Assembly (NCBI GenBank): GCA_003486165.1
Contig: DNGT01000022.1
Span: 1,623 to 7,642, forward strand
DNA: 6,020 nt
Origin: Desulfobacteraceae bacterium
GTDB taxonomy: Bacteria > Desulfobacterota > Desulfobacteria > Desulfobacterales > UBA11574
Reading direction: 5' to 3'
The position numbers were made by a program, and so were the translations under genes. The notes under the pieces are model-generated. The model worked only from the letters and a program-made list of their open reading frames with translations. It did no database searches and was not told the origin of the DNA. This document shows positions 1 to 4,973 of this stretch, piece after piece; within the stretch, counting starts at the first letter, position 1; each line of letters starts with the position of its first letter.

Positions 1-75
1 CCGACAAGATGTGATTGAACTCCGAATAAAGTGCAGCAAATTGGAAGTCAATTTCTATCGTGTAAATTTTATAGA

Positions 76-105
76 TTCTGTCAGAAATTTTTGATATTTA
101 AATAT
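76..105. promoter_or_regulatory. Two small palindromes upstream of the lysine-rich gene
   Basis: Two symmetrical elements lie in the AT-rich DNA just before the first gene. TTCTG-T-CAGAA (76-86) is an 11-bp odd palindrome. ATATTTAAATAT (94-105) is a perfect 12-bp palindrome ending 18 bases before the ribosome binding site. Either could be an operator or part of an AT-rich promoter. No convincing -35/-10 pair was found: TTGGAA (41-46) with TAAATT (62-67) is poor in both sequence and spacing. Short AT palindromes also arise easily by chance in such DNA, so the functional reading is weak. Confidence 0.25.
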
Positions 106-134
106 ACGATCCCAAAAGGTAAAAGGAGAAATGA

Positions 135-485
135 ATGAACCTCAAACAGAAGATTTATGCGGAAAACCAAAAGAACGTCGTCGAGGGCAGGATTGCGGCC
201 CGGCGGGCCTTTCTCAAAGAAAAAGGTTTGGATAGCGCTGCCATTCAAAAAGACGTTTCGATCAGAAAAATGAAGGCCGAAATTCGGCAGGCAAATTACC
301 GGCTGGCAAGCATTGCCGCTCAAGAGAAGTTAAATGCTGATAAAGCTCAAGCAAAAATAGAAAAGTTGGCTGCGGGAAAGAGGGCCCGCAAGGCGGCTCC
401 GGCGAAAACCGCCAAGGATGTTCCCGGAAAGAAGAAAAGCAAGGATAAAAAGGGAGGAGATAAAAAAGAAAAACCAACTGAATAG
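135..485 (+). CDS. Small lysine-rich helical protein of unknown function
   Basis: This encodes a 116-residue soluble protein with no signal peptide, membrane segment or cysteine. I do not recognise a named family. Residues 1-80 look almost wholly helical, charged and rich in Ala, Lys and Glu. Residues 81-116 form a low-complexity basic tail: 15 Lys/Arg against 5 acidic residues, with Ala-Pro-Ala and Lys-Lys-Lys runs. That tail resembles histone-H1-like or nucleoid-protein tails, so nucleic-acid binding is possible, but this is composition only. The start is set by AGGAG at 124-128, six bases before the ATG at 135. The overlapping ATG at 131 is too close to the AGGAG and its frame stops after 34 codons. 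The gene stands alone and converges on the kinase gene 42 bases downstream. No rho-independent terminator follows it. Confidence 0.72.
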   Translation: MNLKQKIYAENQKNVVEGRIAARRAFLKEKGLDSAAIQKDVSIRKMKAEIRQANYRLASIAAQEKLNADKAQAKIEKLAAGKRARKAAPAKTAKDVPGKKKSKDKKGGDKKEKPTE

Positions 486-486
486 A

Positions 487-536
487 CCTGACCCGGTGAC
501 ACCTGATCCCTGACCCCTGGCCTCTGATCACTGATT
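487..536. repeat. CCTGAYC heptad repeat block at convergent junction
   Basis: A degenerate 7-nt unit repeats here: CCTGACC (487-493), an 8-nt degenerate unit, then CCTGATC (502), CCTGACC (509), CCTGGCC (516), TCTGATC (523) and ACTGATT (530). The block fills the gap between the lysine-rich gene and the kinase gene and runs into the last codon and stop of the kinase (TCA at 528-530 on the + strand). The same unit recurs at 3628-3648 and 4959-4972. Read on the + strand, each unit contains TGA, so successive units place stops in all three frames. The function is unknown. It resembles the heptad-type intergenic repeats I associate with some Desulfobacterota genomes. Confidence 0.75.
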
Positions 537-3155
537 TTCGTCCAACACCTTTCGAATGGCTTCAGCAATTTCCCGTTTTAAAATGGGCTTGGAGATAAAA
601 GCCCGGATGCCCATGTCCAGAGCCTTTTGTTCATCTATCATAAAGCTGAAACCCGTACAGAGCGCCACCGGGATGTCAGGTCGTATTTGCATGAGTTTTT
701 CTGCCAGCTTCTCGCCGGTCATATGGGGCATGGTCATGTCGGTAATGACAAGGTCAAACCGGTCTTTGTTCTCCTTAAACAGTTCTAAAGCTTCAATACT
801 GCTATTTCTTGCAACAACGTCGTAACCCAAAGACTCAAGGATTTGCTTACTCAAGTTTATAATTACAGGTTCATCGTCAATGAAAAGGATTCGTTCAGTT
901 CCGGTGGGAATGGGTCTTTCGGCCCTTTCTTCCGGTTTGAAACGACTTTCGATAACAGGCAAACAAACTTCGAAGGTAGAGCCTTTTCCGGGCTCACTGT
1001 ATACATATATGTCGCCGCCATGACTGCGAACAATACCATGAACAACCGAAAGCCCCAAACCGGTTCCTTTTCCTTTTTCTTTGGTTGTAAAAAAAGGATT
1101 AAATATTTTTTCCATAACATCGGGAGATATACCATAGCCTGTGTCCGACACGGTTATTTTTATATACGCCCCTGGTTTTAAATTCGGATGGTTGGAAATA
1201 ACACCCGAATCAAGTTCTGCATCCAAAAGGGTGACGGTCAACAGACCTGCATTATCCTCCATGGCATGGGCAGCATTTGTACACAGATTCATCAGTATCT
1301 GATGAATTTGTGTCGGATCGCCCATAACCAATGCATCACTTTGAACGTTCTCCTCTATCTCAACGTTGGATGGTATCGAGGCCCTCAGCATCCTAAGCGC
1401 TTCTTTTACTATAGGTTTCACTTGAATCGGCTTTTGTTGTTGATCGACCTGCCGGCTGAATGTAAGGATTTGCTTAACAAGATCTTTTGCTCGATTACCG
1501 GCCGATAATACCTCCTGAAGGTTTTTATATTGAAATGATCCTCTTTTTTCGTTGTCAAGCGCCAATTCCGTATACCCGATCACAGAGGAAAGAATATTGT
1601 TAAAATCATGCGCAATGCCGCCTGCCAGGGTGCCGATAGCCTCCATCTTCTGTGCTTGCTTGAGTTGAGCTTCAAGTTTCTTTTGATGGCTGATATCTCT
1701 CAAGTTGATGATACTGCCGATGGGGTTGCCATTTTTATCCTTATAAATGGCCCCGCTGACACTCACGGGAATTGTGTTTCCTTTTTTGTTGTATCGGAGC
1801 GTTTCAATATTTGAAAACCTTTCTCCTGCCTGCACCTTTTCTATCATCATTTTGGTTTCTCTCCACGCTTCTGCCGGCACGAAAATATCCATTTTATTCC
1901 CCAACCGTTCCGGCAGGGTCCAGCCAAAAACACGTGTAAACGCAGGGTTGAAATAGCTGACGTTGCCTTCCATGTCGTAGACCACCACCGGGTCAGGATT
2001 TGCTTCCAGGACTGTCCGATATTTTTCCTCGCTCTCCCGCAGCGCCTCCTCGGACTGTTTGCGCTCGCTGATGTCACGAGTAACGCCAATGATTCCTGCG
2101 GGCTGACCGTTCTGATCGCGCAAAAAAGACATTTTGGCTTCGGTCCATTTTGTCGAGCCATCCTTGCATTTGACTTCAACTTCTATCGTGCGAGATCTCG
2201 AAGGGTCCTTTTTCTCCTTCTTCTCAATTTCCAACTCCTCGGCGAGGACTTTCCCGATAAGCTTTATAGAATCCGGGGGCCAAGTTTCTTCCGGCGTTCT
2301 GGCCATGGCCTCTTCTGCAGTATAGCCTTGCTGTTCCATGATCGATGGGCTGATATAGGTGAGACGCAAATTCATATCCCTTGCCCAGATAACATCCCTG
2401 ACGTTGTCGGCAAGGAGCCTATACCGCATTTCACTTTCGCATAATGACTTTTCGGCATAGTTGCGCTCCAATATTTCGTTTTGCAATTTCTGGAGCGCGA
2501 CAGCCATGTCAGCCCTTGTAGCCTCGTCAGTTAGTAGCAGATTTTCTATCTCATTTTCTATTGATCGGTTTGAAGGTTTTACTATAAATTCATCGAATTC
2601 ATGCCCTTTGGCAATGAATCTTGTTTGCTCTGCCCAACAGTTTGTTTTAAATAGTTTGGAACTGTAACCCGCCATTTTTCCGGCCAACATGCCGCTACTC
2701 CAGTTGATCCCCAGTGCCTTTTGGTATAGCCCTTCCCAACTGTTCTTTATCCGAAACGTGCACTGCTGTTTGTTTTCATCGAGTGACATTAGATCCCATT
2801 CGCCCCAGCCAGCTACAGCTGCGATATTGGCAATAGCTTTAAATCCATCTCGAAAATCGGGAAATCGGGAAATTACCTGCCAGTCTCCTTCAACGCTTTT
2901 ACGTCCTTCACTCTGGAGTACCAGGCCAAAACGCTCTGTTCCAACCATTGCCTGAACACCAGACATTAGGCCTGCAAGAGTCGTATCAACCCACATCATG
3001 GCAACGGGAAGATTCTCAAAAGTGCATGTGCCTTGCTTAACATTCCATTCGATATTGATGCCAGAGACTTGGATTTGCTCACCTTTGGAAACGGCTTCCT
3101 CTTTTAATTTTTTTATTCTTTGTTCCAATTCTTCACAGGTTGGCTTTCCGTCCAT
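528..3155 (-). CDS. V4R-like/PAS/PAS hybrid sensor histidine kinase with C-terminal receiver
   Basis: This is an 875-residue cytoplasmic hybrid kinase with no membrane segment; residues are counted from the ATG at 3155. Order: short helix (7-25); V4R/XylR_N-like sensor (about 30-195); coiled coil (200-243); PAS/PAC 1 (244-362, ending TRDISERK); PAS/PAC 2 (376-492); HisKA (500-568) with phosphoacceptor His516 in GGIAHDFNN; HATPase (609-735) with N-box Asn623/Asn627, G1 box DTGYG (671-675) and G2 box GKGTGLGL (695-702); receiver (755-872) with acidic pocket Asp760/Asp761, phosphoacceptor Asp806, Thr834 and Lys856. All catalytic residues are present, so autophosphorylation and His-to-Asp transfer are expected. 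V4R domains typically bind small, often aromatic, ligands, but the ligand here is unknown. A TTG start at 3170 is open in frame, yet GGAGG at 3164-3168 sits eight bases before the ATG and overlaps that TTG, so the ATG is preferred. No partner regulator is adjacent. Confidence 0.95.
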   Translation of the reverse strand: MDGKPTCEELEQRIKKLKEEAVSKGEQIQVSGINIEWNVKQGTCTFENLPVAMMWVDTTLAGLMSGVQAMVGTERFGLVLQSEGRKSVEGDWQVISRFPDFRDGFKAIANIAAVAGWGEWDLMSLDENKQQCTFRIKNSWEGLYQKALGINWSSGMLAGKMAGYSSKLFKTNCWAEQTRFIAKGHEFDEFIVKPSNRSIENEIENLLLTDEATRADMAVALQKLQNEILERNYAEKSLCESEMRYRLLADNVRDVIWARDMNLRLTYISPSIMEQQGYTAEEAMARTPEETWPPDSIKLIGKVLAEELEIEKKEKKDPSRSRTIEVEVKCKDGSTKWTEAKMSFLRDQNGQPAGIIGVTRDISERKQSEEALRESEEKYRTVLEANPDPVVVYDMEGNVSYFNPAFTRVFGWTLPERLGNKMDIFVPAEAWRETKMMIEKVQAGERFSNIETLRYNKKGNTIPVSVSGAIYKDKNGNPIGSIINLRDISHQKKLEAQLKQAQKMEAIGTLAGGIAHDFNNILSSVIGYTELALDNEKRGSFQYKNLQEVLSAGNRAKDLVKQILTFSRQVDQQQKPIQVKPIVKEALRMLRASIPSNVEIEENVQSDALVMGDPTQIHQILMNLCTNAAHAMEDNAGLLTVTLLDAELDSGVISNHPNLKPGAYIKITVSDTGYGISPDVMEKIFNPFFTTKEKGKGTGLGLSVVHGIVRSHGGDIYVYSEPGKGSTFEVCLPVIESRFKPEERAERPIPTGTERILFIDDEPVIINLSKQILESLGYDVVARNSSIEALELFKENKDRFDLVITDMTMPHMTGEKLAEKLMQIRPDIPVALCTGFSFMIDEQKALDMGIRAFISKPILKREIAEAIRKVLDENQ

Positions 3156-3163
3156 TGGAAAAT

Positions 3164-3168
3164 CCTCC
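3164..3168 (-). promoter_or_regulatory. Ribosome binding site fixing the kinase start
   Basis: The minus strand reads GGAGG here, followed by an 8-base spacer to the ATG at 3155-3153. The alternative in-frame TTG codon (3170-3168) overlaps the Shine-Dalgarno sequence itself, so it could not be served by it. The annotated protein should therefore begin MDGKPTCEEL rather than five residues earlier. Confidence 0.8.
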
Positions 3169-3382
3169 AATTATCCTAAATAAAACCCATATGTACTTCA
3201 ATATTTAACGAGGACGAGTCTTTGAAGATTTCTTTGGGATGTTATTTATGCAACTATAGGGTTTAGTATGTTATAAATCTATGCAAAATAAGCGTCCATA
3301 TTACAATACAGATCGGGGAAAATGTGATCATCCAATGTCATTTGGCCAGAAAAATAAAGCCATGTAAAAAGATTACTAAAAC

Positions 3383-3398
3383 TGACAAATACTTGTCA
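3383..3398. promoter_or_regulatory. Operator-like inverted repeat TGACAA-N4-TTGTCA
   Basis: This is a perfect 6-bp inverted repeat with a 4-base spacer, 16 bp in all. Its right arm overlaps a minus-strand TTGACA (complement of 3394-3399), a consensus -35 hexamer pointing toward the kinase gene. The best -10 at usable spacing (TAATCT, 18-nt spacer) is poor. A kinase promoter here would leave a leader of about 200 bases. It could be a dimeric repressor site over a kinase promoter, or chance. Confidence 0.3.
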
Positions 3399-3456
3399 AA
3401 TTATTTCCATAGGTCGAACGACCCCAGACCGCCGACTTCCATTCTCTTTTTTCAAT

Positions 3457-3519
3457 CCTCTATCCTATTTCCTATTTCCTCTTTCCTTTTGCCTTTTGTC
3501 TTTCCCCTTTGTCCTTAAT
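3457..3519. repeat. Pyrimidine-rich CCTWTTT heptad tract, nine units
   Basis: Nine consecutive 7-nt units stay in exact phase: CCTCTAT (3457), CCTATTT (3464), CCTATTT (3471), CCTCTTT (3478), CCTTTTG (3485), CCTTTTG (3492), TCTTTCC (3499), CCTTTGT (3506), CCTTAAT (3513). The next seven bases, CCCGATC, begin to resemble the other heptad family in this window. The strand bias is extreme, being nearly all pyrimidine on +. It is a degenerate minisatellite of unknown role. In-frame translation gives Leu/Pro/Phe/Ser-rich spurious peptides, which should not be annotated as protein. Confidence 0.85.
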
Positions 3520-3543
3520 CCCGATCCATGGTATTTCATTTTA

Positions 3544-3573
3544 ACTTTAGCTCACTTTAGTTCATTTTAGCTC
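3544..3573. repeat. Three 10-bp tandem direct repeats (ACTTTAGCTC)
   Basis: Three abutting 10-bp units are present: ACTTTAGCTC (3544-3553), ACTTTAGTTC (3554-3563) and ATTTTAGCTC (3564-3573). A further partial copy, ACTTTAGTCA, lies at 3610-3619. The 10-bp period is about one helical turn, so a protein bound to each unit would sit on the same face of the DNA. The array ends about 80 bases upstream of the candidate -35 of the methyltransferase gene, a reasonable place for an activator. It could equally be another degenerate intergenic repeat. Confidence 0.6.
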
Positions 3574-3627
3574 ACCCCAGAGAAATAGGTTTTACATTTC
3601 ACGGGGTAAACTTTAGTCATTTGTGAT

Positions 3628-3648
3628 CCTGATCCCTGGCCCCTCACC
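3628..3648. repeat. CCTGAYC heptad repeat, second block
   Basis: Three units in phase, CCTGATC (3628), CCTGGCC (3635) and CCTCACC (3642), are preceded by a decayed unit around 3621-3627. They have the same orientation as the block at 487-536 and match it closely (CCTGATC and CCTGGCC occur in both). The block ends four bases before the candidate -35 of the methyltransferase promoter. Confidence 0.65.
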
Positions 3649-3652
3649 TTGG

Positions 3653-3680
3653 TTGACATAAGCCACAATGTGGTTATTTT
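3653..3680 (+). promoter_or_regulatory. Candidate sigma70-type promoter with palindromic operator in spacer
   Basis: A consensus -35 hexamer TTGACA (3653-3658) is followed after 16 bases by TATTTT (3675-3680), a 4/6 match to the -10 consensus. The spacer holds a perfect odd palindrome, CCACA-A-TGTGG (3663-3673), placed where a bound repressor would block polymerase. Transcription would start near 3687, giving a leader of about 140 bases before the methyltransferase ATG. The -35 is strong and the -10 weak, so the promoter is plausible but unproven. Confidence 0.45.
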
Positions 3681-3693
3681 TCGGATGATATCG

Positions 3694-3741
3694 TTGAATA
3701 AGGACATCGGTCAATAACCGAACATGTTGATGTCTATTCAA
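3694..3741 (+). promoter_or_regulatory. Long imperfect stem-loop in methyltransferase leader
   Basis: The left arm TTGAATA-AG-GACATC (3694-3708) pairs with the right arm GATGTC-TATTCAA (3729-3741). This gives 13 base pairs interrupted only by a 2-base AG bulge on the 5' side. The 20-base loop contains GGT-CAATA-ACC (3709-3719), which can extend to TCGGT/ACCGA (3707-3711 with 3717-3721) by competing with the inner end of the main stem. No T-run follows, so it is not a terminator. It could be an RNA regulatory or stability element in the leader, or a large dyad operator in DNA. I recognise no known riboswitch consensus. Confidence 0.5.
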
Positions 3742-3756
3742 AAGACAGTTCGACAC

Positions 3757-3780
3757 TTGAGCGCCCGGGCAATGGCTCAA
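3757..3780 (+). promoter_or_regulatory. Second leader stem-loop TTGAGC/GCTCAA
   Basis: TTGAGC (3757-3762) pairs perfectly with GCTCAA (3775-3780) around a 12-base loop that itself contains the palindrome GCCCGGGC. It starts 15 bases after the longer stem-loop and ends 34 bases before the ribosome binding site AAGGAG (3815-3820). The bases after it are AAAACTTTG, which rules out an intrinsic terminator on this strand. On its own a 6-bp stem is weak evidence; it matters mainly because of the larger neighbour. Confidence 0.35.
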
Positions 3781-3827
3781 AACTTTGTATATTAAATAGA
3801 GATCGCGTATTGATAAGGAGATAGATC

Positions 3828-4916
3828 ATGGACAATCCGGAAATTGATTCAGCAAAAAGTGACGCATTCGCAGACCGAATGGTTGATATGCTCAATTATG
3901 GCGCCCTGGCACTTATGACATCCATCGGACATCGATCAGGACTTTTTGACACCATGAAGGATATGAAGCCGTCCACAAGCGATGACATCGCAAAGGCAGC
4001 CGGATTGGATGAACGATACGTCAGGGAATGGCTCGGCGCTATGGTGACCGGCGGGATTATCGAATGCGACCCGGAGGGTCTCCAATATGTCTTACCTCGT
4101 GAGCATTCAAAATGGTTGACGCGGAAGGCTTCTCCAAACAACATAGCAGTTTTTGCACAGTATATTTCGGAATTGGGGAGTGTGGAAGACCACATCCTGT
4201 CTTGCTTTAAACATGGGGGCGGTGTTCCGTACTCGAAATACAGACGGTTTCATGAGATCATGGCCGAAGACAGTGGCCAGACGGTCGTAGCGGCCCTCAT
4301 GGATTCAATATTACCGCTCGTTCCAGAATTGATGGATCAGTTAAAAAAGGGAATTGATGTCCTTGATGTGGGTTGCGGAAGCGGAAAGGCCTTGAACGTA
4401 ATGGCCAAACATTTTTCCAATTCCAGGTTCATAGGATATGATTTATCGTCCGAAGCCCTTCACACGGCAAGAATGGAAGCGAAAAAAGAGAAATTGCTCA
4501 ACGTCTGTTATGAAGAAAAAGATCTTTCAGATTTTGATGTTCCGGGTCGATTTGATTTCATTACGGCGTTTGATGCCATTCACGATCAGGCAAGACCTGA
4601 AAGGGTGTTGGCCGGCATCTTTAAATCGCTCAAGACAGGCGGTGTATTTTTGATGCAGGACATCGCAGCCTCGAGTCAGGTGTATAAAAATATCGGCCAC
4701 CCGGTGGGCCCGCTTCTCTATACAATTTCGTGCATGCATTGCATGTCTGTCTCCCTTGAACAAAATGGCGCAGGCCTCGGTGCGATGTGGGGAGAGGAAA
4801 AAGCAAGAGAAATGCTTTCTGAAGCGGGGTTTTCCGACATTCGGATGAAACAGCTTCCGCACGATTTCCAAAACTATTTTTATATAATGAAAAAAGTCGC
4901 TGAACAAACTGTTTAA
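3828..4916 (+). CDS. Winged-helix SAM-dependent class I methyltransferase (Rv2258c-like)
   Basis: This 362-residue soluble protein transfers a methyl group from S-adenosylmethionine to an unknown substrate. Residues about 15-95 form a winged-helix/dimerisation domain (SGLFDTM, then DDIAKAAGLDERYVREWLGAMV and a short wing), as in small-molecule methyltransferases and the Rv2258c type. A linker carries the family-typical GGGVPYSKYRRFHEIMAEDSGQ stretch (130-151). The Rossmann fold begins at 175 with motif I DVLDVGCGSG (177-186). Acidic Asp205 (FIGYDLS) should bind the ribose hydroxyls, and the motif IV region is FDFITAFDAIHDQARP (242-257). The C-terminal part has GAGLGAMWGEEKA (314-326) and an AGF turn (333-335). 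Length is normal and no key residue is missing. The ATG is set by AAGGAG (3815-3820) with a 7-base spacer. It stands alone, divergent from the kinase and convergent with the UPF0182 gene. No neighbouring biosynthetic gene hints at the substrate. Confidence 0.9.
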   Translation: MDNPEIDSAKSDAFADRMVDMLNYGALALMTSIGHRSGLFDTMKDMKPSTSDDIAKAAGLDERYVREWLGAMVTGGIIECDPEGLQYVLPREHSKWLTRKASPNNIAVFAQYISELGSVEDHILSCFKHGGGVPYSKYRRFHEIMAEDSGQTVVAALMDSILPLVPELMDQLKKGIDVLDVGCGSGKALNVMAKHFSNSRFIGYDLSSEALHTARMEAKKEKLLNVCYEEKDLSDFDVPGRFDFITAFDAIHDQARPERVLAGIFKSLKTGGVFLMQDIAASSQVYKNIGHPVGPLLYTISCMHCMSVSLEQNGAGLGAMWGEEKAREMLSEAGFSDIRMKQLPHDFQNYFYIMKKVAEQTV

Positions 4917-4958
4917 TGTTTATTGAAGATGCTCGGGTGCCAGATTGAATTGAAGCTC

Positions 4959-4972
4959 CCTGACCCCTGATG
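4959..4972. repeat. CCTGAYC heptad repeat, third copy (two units)
   Basis: CCTGACC (4959-4965) and CCTGATG (4966-4972) fill the end of the 57-base gap between the convergent methyltransferase and UPF0182 genes, one base before the UPF0182 stop codon. As at 487-536, the repeat sits against the 3' end of a minus-strand gene and has the same + strand orientation. No stem-loop terminator is visible in this gap. Confidence 0.5.
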
Positions 4973-4973
4973 T

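Larger units (their letters stand above)
3156..3827. other. Long divergent intergenic region, no credible gene
   Basis: These 672 bases separate the divergent kinase and methyltransferase genes. The only longer open frame on the + strand (3324-3518) has no ribosome binding site. Its last third is simply translated heptad repeat, so I do not call it. Contents from left to right: AT-rich kinase leader (about 3169-3380) without a clear promoter; an inverted repeat (3383-3398); a pyrimidine heptad tract (3457-3519); 10-bp direct repeats (3544-3573); a CCTGAYC block (3628-3648); a candidate promoter (3653-3680); and two stem-loops (3694-3741 and 3757-3780). Each is described separately. The length is generous for two short promoters and suggests either regulatory complexity or accumulated repeat DNA. 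Confidence 0.7.

Noticed and set aside
131..235. Alternative ATG at 131 for the first gene
   Set aside because: It lies only two bases from the AGGAG, and the frame ends after 34 codons at a TAG. The ATG at 135 has proper spacing and a long frame.
262..568. Two minus-strand open frames over the lysine-rich gene and the heptad block
   Set aside because: They run antisense to a better gene. Their Gly/Gln/Arg-rich stretches come from the CCTGAYC repeat, and there is no Shine-Dalgarno sequence.
843..1508. Plus-strand open frames inside the kinase gene
   Set aside because: They are antisense shadows of a strongly conserved kinase coding frame and have no domain of their own.
3282..3298. Sigma54-like promoter on the minus strand upstream of the kinase (TGG...TTGCA)
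   Set aside because: The spacing between the GG and GC elements is one base too long, and sigma54 promoters tolerate this poorly. The -24 element also departs from TGGCAC.
3412..3423. GGTCG-AA-CGACC resembling a tRNA T-arm or attachment-site remnant
   Set aside because: The loop is only two bases, there is no 7-base T-loop, and no acceptor stem or CCA lies nearby.
3324..3518. 64-codon open frame on the + strand in the intergenic region
   Set aside because: It has no ribosome binding site, and its C-terminal third is the translated CCTWTTT heptad tract. The composition is not protein-like.
3757..3790. Second leader stem-loop as a rho-independent terminator or attenuator
   Set aside because: The stem is short and is followed by A-rich sequence, not a U-run, on the + strand. 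The minus strand also lacks a T-run.
3680..3827. SAM riboswitch before the methyltransferase gene
   Set aside because: The stem order and conserved core sequences of the SAM riboswitch classes I know are not visible. Only simple hairpins are present.
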